Part shown: positions 36,589-45,723 of the stretch, piece by piece | How the letters are laid out: the number at the start of each line of letters is the position of its first letter | How positions within the stretch are numbered: the stretch's first letter is position 1 | Assembly (NCBI GenBank): GCA_963749905.1 | Contig: CAVVOF010000003.1 | Location: forward strand, 62,001-126,000 | DNA from: UBA10649 sp963749905 | GTDB taxonomy: Bacteria > Actinomycetota > Actinomycetes > S36-B12 | DNA: 64,000 nt | Direction of reading: 5' to 3' | Notes under the pieces: generated by a model | The model's database searches: none | What the model was told of the DNA's origin: nothing | Seen by the model: the letters and a program-made list of their open reading frames with translations, nothing else | Made by a program: the position numbers and the translations under genes

Positions 36589-38236
36589 TCAACGGACCTT
36601 TCGGTACACGTCTCCGTTGAACCTGTAGCCCTGGTAGACCCCGTTCACGACGACGAGTTGAAACTCGGTCCACGCATTCTTGGTGCCGTGGTACGGGTTG
36701 TCAGGCCCCGTCACGAGGCGTCGGTTGACCCAGTCGGGCGTGAGACTCCACCGCGGACCCCGGCGTCGTTGACCCACTGGAGGCGCCGCCCACCTGTCGG
36801 ATCTCGCCCTCGTGCCAAGCATTCTGCACGCCCTTGGCCCGCTTGTACCGTCCCAGGAGCGTGCTCCTGGTGACGACGCCCACACCGTTCCCGAGGCACA
36901 TCGACGGACGAACCAGATTGGAGCCGCCTCCCGCCTCGCAGACGACGTTCTGCTCCCACACCGCACCCTTGTCCAGCGGCCCGGTGGGACCGTTCACTAA
37001 CACGCACTCCCCGTCGGCGTCGAATGCCGCGATGAAGTCCCTGTCACCGCAGCCCGTCTCGCCGTTTCCCCAGCGGTAGATGTTGGCGGGTTCCAGCCAC
37101 CACGGCCAACTCCCGCCCCCTAGAGCGACCTTCCTGGACGGTTCGTAGGTGACGAGGGCGTCCGCGGTCTTCCACTTCTCGCCCGAGTCCATGCAGTCGG
37201 ACAGGTCTCCCACAGGCGTGTCTTGGTAGGTGAAGCACCCGGGGGCCTTGTTGTTGGTGTAGAGCCCGTGCGAGCCTCGCGCCGCCCACACGATGGGGTG
37301 ATTCCCGGACCTCGGCATGCGTCCCCATGGGATGGTCTCACCCGAACTGTGCTGCGACAGGATGACCTCGACCGGTCGGAGCATCGTGTCGAGGCGCACC
37401 GTCATGGTCTCCCAGTCGCCCACGTGGTTCCCATGACAGTCCGGTGGAGACGCGTCTTGCCCTGGTTCCACGGGTAGAAGTGGAAGTAGATGAGGTCGAC
37501 GTACCCGCCGGCCTTGGGCGCCCAGAAGGCGTACGACGCCGCCCTCGACCCTTGGCCTCGGAGGTACGCCGGCCCGGTATACCCCTTGAAGACTGGAAGA
37601 AGCTGCCAGAGCCGATGTCGTCCCTCGTGTAGAGCCAGCCCCGGCCGTCTCGCTGGACTAGGGACTGGTATCTGCAGGGCGAACGGAACCGACGGAGGCG
37701 GTGAATGTCTCCCCGCTGTGCAGCCACACCTCGGGTGCGAACTCCTTCAACAGCGCGTCCTTCTTGCGGTCGGTCAGGTTCGGGTCGGTCAGGGGCGCAT
37801 CCATGTACAGCTGCCAGGTATTCGTGTTGGCGCCATCCGGGGCATCGTCGAACACCGAGACGTAGTCCTTGGTGCCGCTGTCACGGATGATGCCGCCGCT
37901 GCCGGTGAGGCGGAAGAGCTGAGGCGCGTACGTCTTGCCGTCGTAGGTGGGTGTCGCCGACCACTTCGCGTCGTCGCCGTCGCAGCCGTGCCCGTCTCGT
38001 CGCCAGAGGAGCTTGTAGTACGACTGGCCGGGCGCAAGCGTGATCCTCGCCCCGATGAAACCCACAGTCAGGTCAGGTTCGATGCATTCCCAGTCCGGCC
38101 CGATGTCTATCACGAGGGGACGGTTGGACCCGTTCTGGATGACATAGGTCGCACCGTCGCCCGCCTGAGCCGGAGCGGCTCCGAGGACTGCCGCTACCGC
38201 GAGAACGACGACGAAGATGAAGCTCTTGCGCCACAT
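36589..38236 (-). pseudogene. Secreted Vps62-like protein, at least four frameshifts
   Basis: From ATG 38236 (GGTGGAG upstream) comes a signal peptide (WRKSFIFVVVLAVAAVLG, cut near AQAGD), a 120-residue N-terminal domain, then a Vps62-type region: FAPEVWLHSGETF, a frame change near 37690, FKGYTGPAYLRG and DLIYFHFYPWNQG after another near 37600, and GNHVGDWETMTVRL after a third near 37440. ARGSHGLYTNNKAPG follows. A fourth change near 36770 leads to LVTGPDNPYHGTKNAWTEF and the end VYRKVR. Vps62-like proteins are known from fungi and as secreted bacterial proteins of uncertain role. Whether this copy is broken in the cell depends on the reads. Confidence 0.75.
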
Positions 38237-38569
38237 ACCGACTCCACCGTCATGAGGGCTCTCGAGAGACCCGACCCACACCTCTCGCTGACACCAAGCC
38301 CGCCATGACGACAACGAACCAACTCGAAACTAGCCTCGAACTGGCTGCACGGTCCCAACTTCGCCAAGGTGAGACACGATTGCGACGTAAGAAGTTGCCC
38401 CGAGCCGGGACCCGATCGTCGAGTTGATCTACCTTGCTCCGACGAGCGGACGCGAACGTTCCTGATTGACGCCACTCACACGGGTTCACGCGTATCCGAC
38501 GTCCTGTTCCTTCGTTGGGCCGACATGAACGCCCTCGGCACGTAGCAAGACGTGTGGCAGCCTGACGCA
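38237..38569. other. 333-base gap, nothing recognised
   Basis: This low-GC stretch between the divergent Vps62-like and acetyltransferase genes contains no coding frame that looks real, no tRNA and no clear repeat. It must hold the promoters of both genes; CAGCCT at 38558-38563 is the candidate -10 of the acetyltransferase gene. Confidence 0.5.
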
Positions 38570-39112
38570 GTGCACCGACCCACCATTCGACTGGCGACTG
38601 AGACCGACCTGCCACGCCTGGTCGACGTCGAGGTCGCGGCCGGCTCGTTGTTCCACGCCGTCGGCATGTCGGAAGTGGCCGAGGACGTGCCGCGGATCGC
38701 TGACCTGACGGAGGACCTTGCGGCGGAGCGCATCTGGGTGGCCTGCGTCGGCACGGAGGTTGCGGGGTACATCACCGCAGAGGTGATCGATGGAAACGCG
38801 CACGTCGCGCAGGTCTCGGTTGATCCGAACTTCGCCAGGCGGGGCCTTGGCAGGGCCATGATCGAGTTCGTGGAGGCCTGGGGTCGGACGGCGGGCTACC
38901 CAGCGACGACGTTGACGACCTTTCGCGACGTTCCGTGGAACGCTCCGTACTACCTGCGCCTCGGCTACAAGGTTCTGCCCGACAGTCAGATCGGACCCCA
39001 ATTGGCACGGACCATGGAGCGCGAGGCTTCGCTCCCGGGCATCGAGGCCTCACGGCGGTGCGCGATGATCAAGCCGAACGGCCGACTTCGACGGGCACCA
39101 GACAACTCTTGA
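38570..39112 (+). CDS. GNAT family N-acetyltransferase
   Basis: A 180-residue acetyltransferase that uses acetyl-CoA. The CoA pyrophosphate loop is VDPNFARRGLGRAMIEF, preceded by AGYITAEVIDGNAHVAQVSV, and the C-terminal beta-alpha unit has APYYLRLGYKVLP. The acceptor is unknown; the N-terminal IRLATETDLPRLVDVE fits GNATs acting on small molecules or proteins. GTG 38570 has CAGCCT ending 6 bases upstream. The last 30 residues (from MEREASLPG) are poorly conserved-looking. It lies in the lower-GC island. Confidence 0.88.
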   Translation: MHRPTIRLATETDLPRLVDVEVAAGSLFHAVGMSEVAEDVPRIADLTEDLAAERIWVACVGTEVAGYITAEVIDGNAHVAQVSVDPNFARRGLGRAMIEFVEAWGRTAGYPATTLTTFRDVPWNAPYYLRLGYKVLPDSQIGPQLARTMEREASLPGIEASRRCAMIKPNGRLRRAPDNS

Positions 39113-39228
39113 GGCTCCACGGAGGGACCGACGCCATGGGCTTGGTCACGCGGACGAGGTGAGCATCGAGTCGCGCGAGTGCCGACGAAGTGGCCCTTGG
39201 CATCCACCGCGTGGACCCATCGAGAGCA

Positions 39229-39245
39229 TTCGAGTCGCGCCGAGC
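39229..39245 (+). other. Weak candidate attachment-site copy
   Basis: TTCGAGTCGCGCCGAGC resembles the tRNA-Arg 3' part TTCGAGTCCCTCCGGGC (34190-34206) at 14 of 17 bases. A related CATCGAGTCGCGCGAG occurs at about 39163-39178. It would mark the far end of the island, but similarity this short could be chance. Confidence 0.25.
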
Positions 39246-39269
39246 CGCCGATGACGCGAGACTCGTCTC

Positions 39270-40868
39270 ATGCGCTGTCTGGTGACCGGAGCAACCGGCT
39301 ACGTCGGAGGCCGGCTGGTACCTGAGCTGCTGGCCGCCGGCCATCAGGTGCGCGTCCTCGCCCGAACCGCCGCCAAGCTCCGTGACGCACCGTGGCTCAG
39401 CGCGGTGGATGTCGTCGAAGGAGACGCCGCCGATCCGGTCGCCCTCGCCCGCGCGTTCGACGGAATGGACGTGGCGTACTACCTGCTGCACTCACTGCAG
39501 CAGGGCGCCGAACTTGAAGCCGAGGAGCACCGGATCGCCACGGCGTTCGGCGCTGCGGCGGCGGCGTCCGGCCTGGGGCGCATCGTGTACCTAGGCGGCC
39601 TCGCGCCCGACTACCCCGCAGATCGCATGTCGCCGCATATGCGCTCCCGGGTACAGGTGGGCGAAACCCTGCGCGCCTCCGGCGTGCCCACCGTGGAACT
39701 GCGGGCCGCGGTGATCATCGGGTCGGGTTCCGCGTCCTTCGAGATGCTCCGGTACCTGACCGAGCGACTGCCCGCCATGATCACGCCCCGCTGGGTACGC
39801 ACCCACACCCAGCCGATCGCCATCCGCGACGTGCTCCGCTACCTCGTCCTGGCCGCGGAGCTGCCTCCCGACGTGAACCGCACGTTCGACATCGGCGGGC
39901 CGGAGGTCCTCACCTACGAGCAGATGATGAAGCGCTACGCGCGCGTCGCCGGGCTGACGCCGCGGGTGATCCTGCCCATCAACCTGCTGAGTCCACGCCT
40001 GTCGAGCCACTGGGTGGGCCTGGTCACGCCCGTGCCGCACGCCATCGCCCGCCCGCTCGTGCGCTCCCTGCGCCATCCATCCGTCTGCCGCGAGCATGAC
40101 ATCGCTCGCTGGATCCCCGACCCGCCCGAAGGCCTGCTTCCCTTCGACCAGGCGGTGGCGCTCGCCCTCACGCGGATCCGCGAGGCCAATGTGACGACCC
40201 GGTGGACCGGGGCGTCGACCCCGGGAGCGCCCTCCGAGCCGCTGCCGAGCGATCCGTCCTGGGCCGGCGGCTCGCTGTACACCGACGTCCGCGAGGTCGA
40301 TTCCCCCGCCTCCGTCCCAGCCCTCTGGCAGGCGGTGGAGCGGATCGGCGGCGACAACGGGTGGTACTCGGCCCGCCTGCTGTGGGAGATCCGCGGCCTC
40401 CTGGACAGGGCCGCGGGGGGCGTAGGTCTACGGCGGGGACGCCGGAATCCCCGGACCCTGGCGGTGGGGGACGTGGTCGACTTCTGGCGGGTGGAGGAGC
40501 GCATGCCCCCGCACCTGCTCCGCCTGCGGGCCGAGATGAAGATGCCCGGACGGGCGTGGCTGGAGTTCACCGTCAGCCCGCGTGACAGTGGCGGGTCGCA
40601 CCTGACCCAGCGCGCGATCTTCTGGCCAAGAGGCCTGCTTGGACACCTGTACTGGTGGGCCGTGGCTCCCTTCCATGCGTTCGTCTTCCCGCCGATGGCG
40701 CGCCACATCGCCCAGGGCGCCGCACGGGGTTCAGTTCCGCTTGCTTCGGGAGAACTGAGTCATACGGCGTCAGTCTCCGTCCAAGGTCAGGGAACGGGCC
40801 GTTCGGATGGTCACGGAGACTTCGGCACTACCTCGCCATCGACGACGGACCGAAACAGGGCTTCATAG
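39270..40868 (+). CDS. NAD(P)-binding SDR-like protein with DUF2867 domain
   Basis: A 532-residue fusion. Residues 1-300 are an atypical SDR (NmrA-like) with the nucleotide motif VTGATGYVGGRLVPELLAAGH; no YxxxK proton relay stands out. Residues 330-480 are a DUF2867 domain (DNGWYSARLLWEIRGLLDRAAGG, FWRVEE, GRAWLEFTV, PFHAFVFPPMARHIA). Homologues end soon after the last motif, but here about 45 extra low-complexity residues run 58 bases into the convergent glycosyltransferase gene, suggesting loss of the native stop. ATG 39270 has GAGACT ending 6 bases upstream. Role unknown. Confidence 0.85.
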   Translation: MRCLVTGATGYVGGRLVPELLAAGHQVRVLARTAAKLRDAPWLSAVDVVEGDAADPVALARAFDGMDVAYYLLHSLQQGAELEAEEHRIATAFGAAAAASGLGRIVYLGGLAPDYPADRMSPHMRSRVQVGETLRASGVPTVELRAAVIIGSGSASFEMLRYLTERLPAMITPRWVRTHTQPIAIRDVLRYLVLAAELPPDVNRTFDIGGPEVLTYEQMMKRYARVAGLTPRVILPINLLSPRLSSHWVGLVTPVPHAIARPLVRSLRHPSVCREHDIARWIPDPPEGLLPFDQAVALALTRIREANVTTRWTGASTPGAPSEPLPSDPSWAGGSLYTDVREVDSPASVPALWQAVERIGGDNGWYSARLLWEIRGLLDRAAGGVGLRRGRRNPRTLAVGDVVDFWRVEERMPPHLLRLRAEMKMPGRAWLEFTVSPRDSGGSHLTQRAIFWPRGLLGHLYWWAVAPFHAFVFPPMARHIAQGAARGSVPLASGELSHTASVSVQGQGTGRSDGHGDFGTTSPSTTDRNRAS

Positions 40869-41878
40869 GCGTCAACCATCCGGTCCGCGGAGAACCGCTC
40901 CTCGGCATCCGCGCGGCAGACTCGACGGTCCAGGCCACCAATAGCGTGAACGGCCTCAACCGCTGCGTCCTGGTCATCAACCAGGTACCCGGTCATGCCG
41001 GGCCGGATGATCTCGACCATGGAGCCTCGGGGCCGGGTGATCACGGGAGTGCCCGCCGCCAGGGCCTCGACCACCGACAGGCCGAACGGCTCTTCGAATG
41101 TGATGAGGTGCAGCAGAGCGATCGCGCCACCCAGAAGTCGGTCGCGCTCCGCGGGACCGACGGGGCCGACGTAGGTCACGCGGACGCCGTCGATCTGAGG
41201 CTCGATGTGCCGATCGAAATAGCGCTGATCCTGAACGACTCCCGCAATCACGATCGGGACTCCCGCCCTGCGTGCAACGCCGATCGCCTCAGACGTCCCC
41301 TTGTCCGGGTGGATGCGCCCGAGGAACAGCAGGTAGCCGCCGTTCCCAGTGCCGAGGGTGAAGTCCTCGACCGCGATGCCGTGGTGAATCGTTGTCGCGT
41401 AGGTGAGATCGGGGTGACGGTCCGCATCGCTGATCGACACGTAGTGGGCGATGTCGTCATAGGCCCGATAGACCGGGACGATTCGCTCAGACGAGAAGCC
41501 GTGGATGGTCGTGACCATGGGGGTCGGTACGAGGCGGCTGAATGCGAGCGGAAGAAAGTCGAACTGGTTGCTGATGACATCGAAGTCGTCCCAGCGCTCG
41601 AAGGCCGCCGCGATGTGCAGCGCCTCGTACACCTTGGCATCGACCCCCGGATCCTCCTCGTAGCCCGCGGGCGCCTCGGCGTGCAACCGGGCAGTCGTCG
41701 TCGAGTCGGCCGTGGCGAACAGGGTGACCTCATGCCCGCGGGCGACGAGCCCCTCGGTCAGGGTCGACGCGACCTGCTCCCACGGCCCGTACGAGCGGGG
41801 CGGCACGCTGTGGGCGATCGATGCGAGAACGGCGATCCTGACGGAGTCCTCCAAACATCGATTACCACGAAGGTACAT
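40811..41878 (-). CDS. GT4 family glycosyltransferase
   Basis: A 355-residue retaining glycosyltransferase with GT-B fold. The N-terminal SVPPRSYGPWEQVASTLTEGL forms the acceptor side, FLGRIHPDKGTSEAI starts the donor-binding domain, and the E-x7-E signature is EEPFGLSVVEALAAG. This type often uses GDP-mannose or UDP-glucose. ATG 41878 is the first start; AGGAC before GTCAGGATC (41839) would suit a shorter form but no legal start codon is there. It is divergent from the GT4-GH130 operon by 166 bases and probably serves the same polymer. Confidence 0.9.
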   Translation of the reverse strand: MYLRGNRCLEDSVRIAVLASIAHSVPPRSYGPWEQVASTLTEGLVARGHEVTLFATADSTTTARLHAEAPAGYEEDPGVDAKVYEALHIAAAFERWDDFDVISNQFDFLPLAFSRLVPTPMVTTIHGFSSERIVPVYRAYDDIAHYVSISDADRHPDLTYATTIHHGIAVEDFTLGTGNGGYLLFLGRIHPDKGTSEAIGVARRAGVPIVIAGVVQDQRYFDRHIEPQIDGVRVTYVGPVGPAERDRLLGGAIALLHLITFEEPFGLSVVEALAAGTPVITRPRGSMVEIIRPGMTGYLVDDQDAAVEAVHAIGGLDRRVCRADAEERFSADRMVDAYEALFRSVVDGEVVPKSP

Positions 41879-42044
41879 GGGATTTCGGGTCCCTAATCAC
41901 TGGTATCGTGACGGTACAGACAGCGCCCGTCTCGGCACGGACGCCCGACCCGCCTCTGCGGTCGACGAACTCGGGATGACTCTCTCTCCCAATCATGAAC
42001 GGCAGCGCTCGGCTGCACAGCACAGATGCGGGAAGCAGGCCCCT

Positions 42045-43178
42045 ATGGGCGTCCGGTTCGGAATCCTCTCCACCTACACCCCGACTCAATGCGGGATCGC
42101 CACCTTCACCGAGGCTCTCACTCTTCACCTTCAGCGTCTCGGTGCCCATGTGGGCGTCGTGCGCATGGTCGACGAGCCGCAACCGCAGCTATCTCCCGTC
42201 GTACGTCAATGGGTGGTGAGCAGGCCGCTGGAGTCCGCGGAGGTGACGGCAGTCCTCGATCGCTATGACGTTGCCGTTATTCAGCACGAGTACGGCATCT
42301 TCGGGGGCCCGGACGGTCAGGACGTCCTCGCCGTGGTCGACAGTCTCCAGGTGCCCGTCGTCACCGTCCTGCACACCGTCCTCAGCGAACCCAACGCGAA
42401 TCAGTACCGAATCGTGGCGTCGCTATGTGCGGCCTCGTCGGCTCTCGTGACCATGACGGAGACGGCGCGGGCCCGGCTGATCGCGCAATGGGGCGTGCAT
42501 CCGTCGCGCGTCACCGTCATCACCCACGGCGCTGAGGACAACCGCGCCGACCCCCTCGACAACCGCCCCGCCCTTGGCCTCCGGCCCACCGTGCTCACGT
42601 GGGGCCTGCTCGGCGAGGGGAAGGGGATCGAATGGGCGCTGCAGGCGCTCGCCCAGTTGCGCGACATCACACCCGTGCCCCTGTACCGAATCGTCGGGCA
42701 GACCCACCCCCGCATCCTTCAGCACGATGGCGAGGCCTATCGCGATCGACTGACAGGAATGACGCGCGAACTCGACCTCACTTCCATGGTGAGCTTCGAC
42801 GCGCAGTACCTGTCGGGTCCGGCCCTTCGGCGGATCGTGCGTGCCGCTGACGTCATCCTCCTCCCCTACGACTCCCGCGATCAGGTGACATCCGGCGTCC
42901 TCACTGAGGCTGTCGCCGCCGGCAAGCCGGTCATCTCGACCTCGTTCCCGCACGCCGTCGAACTCCTGTCCGCAGGCGCGGGGCTGCTCGTCCCCCAACG
43001 CGATCCGGACGCCCTCGCCCGCGCCCTGCGACGCGTCCTGACGGAAGAGGGCCTGGCAGACACCATGGCCGCCACCTCGCGTGAGTTGGCGGTGTCGCAG
43101 CTGTGGCCCGCGATCGCCGCCCGCTACGTCAGCCTCGGGGTCTCACTCCTGGCCCCGACCTCCCTGTCCGTCGCGTGA
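42045..43178 (+). CDS. GT4 family glycosyltransferase, first gene of the GH130 operon
   Basis: A 377-residue GT-B enzyme. The opening FGILSTYTPTQCGIATFTEAL, HEYGIFGGPDGQDVL and the donor-site stretch TWGLLGEGKGIEWAL are clear, with RAADVILLPYDSRDQVTSGVLTEAVAAGKPV spanning the E-x7-E region. This subgroup is repeatedly found fused or adjacent to the following (alpha/alpha)6 protein. ATG 42045 has GGAAGCAGG upstream. Its TGA shares a base with the next ATG (TGATG), so the genes are translationally coupled. Confidence 0.9.
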   Translation: MGVRFGILSTYTPTQCGIATFTEALTLHLQRLGAHVGVVRMVDEPQPQLSPVVRQWVVSRPLESAEVTAVLDRYDVAVIQHEYGIFGGPDGQDVLAVVDSLQVPVVTVLHTVLSEPNANQYRIVASLCAASSALVTMTETARARLIAQWGVHPSRVTVITHGAEDNRADPLDNRPALGLRPTVLTWGLLGEGKGIEWALQALAQLRDITPVPLYRIVGQTHPRILQHDGEAYRDRLTGMTRELDLTSMVSFDAQYLSGPALRRIVRAADVILLPYDSRDQVTSGVLTEAVAAGKPVISTSFPHAVELLSAGAGLLVPQRDPDALARALRRVLTEEGLADTMAATSRELAVSQLWPAIAARYVSLGVSLLAPTSLSVA

Positions 43179-44227
43179 TGCGGACCGTGCCGCCGTTCGA
43201 TCACCTGATCCGGCTCACCACGCCGCTCGGTCTCTACGAGCACGCCCTCGGCACGACACCCCGCATCGAGCACGGGTACTGCGTCGACGACGCCGCACGC
43301 GCGCTGGTCGTCACCAGCCGAGTGCCCGCGCCTGACGCCGTCGTGCGGGATCTGACCGCTGCCTACTTGGACTTCGTGCTCAGCGCACTGCGGCCGGATG
43401 GGCATCTCCACAATCGACGTCGTCTCGACGGCACATGGAGCGATCGACCCTCGTCTGACGACCACTGGGGACGGGCACTGTGGGCGATGGGCACCGCAGC
43501 CGCCGCGAGCGACGATCCTCAGGTGTCCTCCCGCGCGCGAGCGGGTGCCGGTATCGCCCTGCGCTCCCGGTCCGCCTGGCCGCGCTCGATGGCCTACGCC
43601 TCGCTGGGTGCCGGCCAACTTCTCCAGGGTGCGCCTGATGATGTCGCCTCACGCCGCCTCCTCGAGGACGCGCGACGCCTGCTCCGCCGACCCCTTCCGG
43701 ACCGCACGTGGCCATGGCCCGAAGACCGCCTGACGTACGCCAATGCCGTGCTGCCGGAGGCAATGATCGTGATCGGGGGTGCGCTCGAGGACCCCATCAT
43801 TCTCGATGACGGCCTGCTGCTACTGGGGTGGCTATTGGACGAGCAGCAGCGGGAGGGCCACCTCTCCGTCGTGCCCTCGACGGGCTGGTCGAGAGCAGAA
43901 CGTCAGCGAGGCCGCGGGCAAGATCGCGCGATCGCGCCGCCCGGCTACGCCCAGCAGCCCATCGAGGTTGCCGTGCTCGCGGAAGCCTGCCGAACGGCCT
44001 ACCTTGCGACGGGCGACGGCCGATGGGCTCAGGCCATAGACCAGTGCCATGCCTGGTTCGAAGGGGCGAACGACGGCGGCGTCCCCATGCACGACCCGGT
44101 CACGGGCGGTGGACTCGACGGACTCGAGCGCCGCGGACCCAGCGTCAACCAGGGCGCCGAGTCGACACTTGCCTGGCTGTCGACCTTCCAGGTCGCAATG
44201 ACGATGCAGCCTGCGGTCAGCCGGTGA
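43178..44227 (+). CDS. (alpha/alpha)6-barrel glycosidase-like protein
   Basis: A 349-residue, mostly helical protein with the repeated pattern of (alpha/alpha)6 glycosidases: HGYCVDDAARALVV near the start, LRPDGHLHNRRRLDGTW, DDHWGRALWAMG, AYASLGAGQLL and TWPWPEDRLTYANAVLPEAM. Acidic residues in DDAAR and WPEDRLTY are plausible active-site positions, but no characterised family is recognised. Databases often label relatives as glycosyltransferase because of fusions with the upstream GT4. It begins on the GT4 stop and overlaps the GH130 start as GTGA, so all three act together. Probable hydrolase or structural partner in glycan metabolism. Confidence 0.75.
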   Translation: MRTVPPFDHLIRLTTPLGLYEHALGTTPRIEHGYCVDDAARALVVTSRVPAPDAVVRDLTAAYLDFVLSALRPDGHLHNRRRLDGTWSDRPSSDDHWGRALWAMGTAAAASDDPQVSSRARAGAGIALRSRSAWPRSMAYASLGAGQLLQGAPDDVASRRLLEDARRLLRRPLPDRTWPWPEDRLTYANAVLPEAMIVIGGALEDPIILDDGLLLLGWLLDEQQREGHLSVVPSTGWSRAERQRGRGQDRAIAPPGYAQQPIEVAVLAEACRTAYLATGDGRWAQAIDQCHAWFEGANDGGVPMHDPVTGGGLDGLERRGPSVNQGAESTLAWLSTFQVAMTMQPAVSR

Positions 44228-45723
44228 CCGTCGCGATCGACCGCAGCTGGGTACGCCGCACCCCTCACGTCCTTCGACCCGACACCAGCCGCGTGGTGAG
44301 CAGGATCTTCCTGCCCGGCCAGGAAGGATCGCAGCCGGGCGAGTCCCGATCCGCCGGGATTCTCATGCGCGCGCTCGCCCTCTCAGACGACGAGGTCGCC
44401 GAGCAGGTCGCGGTCGCGCGACGCACCTTCCGTCCCCGTCACAAGGACATCGAGGGCACGTGGGAACGGCACTTCGCCCTGGTCGAGCATCGCCTTGTCG
44501 GGACCGCCCGGCTCGACCCACTTCGACGACTCCTGCTCGGGGCCTACTTCACGCAGGAGTTCGCCATCGAGGGGGCCGCCCTGTTCAACCCGTCGATGGT
44601 CGCGCACCCGGATCAGAGCGACTTGCCCGACGGATCGGCGCGATTCCTCATGACCATGCGTGCCGTCGGAGAGGGCCACGTCTCGAGCGTCGAGTTCCGC
44701 ACCGGCACCATCGACAAGGCCGGCTCGGTGGTCGTCGACCCCCCGGCCAGCATCGCCGTCCTCCCCTCGATCGTCCCCGTCCGATATTCGCGTGCCTCGT
44801 TCCAGCAGCAGCTTTCCGACCTCGACGGGACGCATGCGAACTCGGACTTCGTCCTCGATGCGCTACCGGAGTCGTTCGACCTCCATGACCTCGACGTCGC
44901 ACTCGACGTGCTCAGGGACCAGCTCCTCACCCGCGGCTCATCGACGTGGACGGTCGATCGCCTGAGGTGGATCGCCGCCTGCACCTACAGCGTCGAGTTC
45001 GCCGCGGACACGGCTGTTCACGAGCGCGTGCTGATGCCGGTCGCGCCTTCGGAGAGCCGCGGCATGGAGGACGTCCGCATGCTTCGACTCACGGAGACGG
45101 ACGGAGCAACCCGCTACGTCGGCACCTACACCGCATACGACGGCGCAGACGTCACTTCGAGCCTCATGGAGACCACCGACTTCCGAACCTTCCGCATGAC
45201 GCAGCTCAACGGACCGGGCGCGCAGAACAAGGGCATCTCACTCTTCCCGCGCAAGCTCGGAAACCGATACATGGCGCTCTCCCGCGCGGACCGGGAGAGC
45301 AACAGCGTCACGACGTCGCTCGACCTGCGGCACTGGGAGCAGCCGAGGGTGATCCAGGCGCCAGCACGCCCGTGGGAGATCGTGCAACTCGGCAACTGCG
45401 GGCCTCCCATCGAGACTGACGCTGGCTGGCTCGTCCTGACGCATGGAGTCGGACCCATGAGGCAGTACTCCATCGGCGCGATGCTCTTGGATCGGGAGGA
45501 CCCGACTCTCGTACGAGGCGCGCTCGCAGCACCCCTGCTGACGCCGGACGAGGACGAGCGAGACGGCTATGTGCCCAACGTCGTGTACTCCTGCGGCGCC
45601 ATGCTCCACGATCGGACCCTCGTGCTGCCGTACGGCTGCAGTGACCAGACAACGCGTATTGCGCTGGTGGACCTCGATCCGCTCCTGAGCGCGCTCACCA
45701 CCCCGGGGGAGATGATTCAGTGA
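44224..45723 (+). CDS. GH130 family beta-mannoside phosphorylase/mannosidase-like enzyme
   Basis: A 499-residue protein with a long helical N-terminal region and a C-terminal five-bladed beta-propeller of GH130. Family blocks are FNPSMVAHPDQ, ESRGMEDVRMLRL, GTYTAYDG, AQNKGISLFPRKLGNRYMAL, LGNCGPPIETDAGWLVLTHG and GYVPNVVYSCG. GH130 enzymes phosphorolyse or hydrolyse beta-1,4- or beta-1,2-mannosides; phosphate-binding basic residues (RK in FPRKLGN) are kept, which favours a phosphorylase, but this needs testing. GTG 44224 overlaps the previous stop (GTGA) and the stop overlaps the cupin gene in the same way. Confidence 0.9.
   Translation: MTVAIDRSWVRRTPHVLRPDTSRVVSRIFLPGQEGSQPGESRSAGILMRALALSDDEVAEQVAVARRTFRPRHKDIEGTWERHFALVEHRLVGTARLDPLRRLLLGAYFTQEFAIEGAALFNPSMVAHPDQSDLPDGSARFLMTMRAVGEGHVSSVEFRTGTIDKAGSVVVDPPASIAVLPSIVPVRYSRASFQQQLSDLDGTHANSDFVLDALPESFDLHDLDVALDVLRDQLLTRGSSTWTVDRLRWIAACTYSVEFAADTAVHERVLMPVAPSESRGMEDVRMLRLTETDGATRYVGTYTAYDGADVTSSLMETTDFRTFRMTQLNGPGAQNKGISLFPRKLGNRYMALSRADRESNSVTTSLDLRHWEQPRVIQAPARPWEIVQLGNCGPPIETDAGWLVLTHGVGPMRQYSIGAMLLDREDPTLVRGALAAPLLTPDEDERDGYVPNVVYSCGAMLHDRTLVLPYGCSDQTTRIALVDLDPLLSALTTPGEMIQ

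Noticed and set aside
38400..38520. Possible tRNA-like or attachment sequence in the gap before the acetyltransferase
   Set aside because: No cloverleaf stems could be formed, and similarity to tRNA-Arg is not seen.
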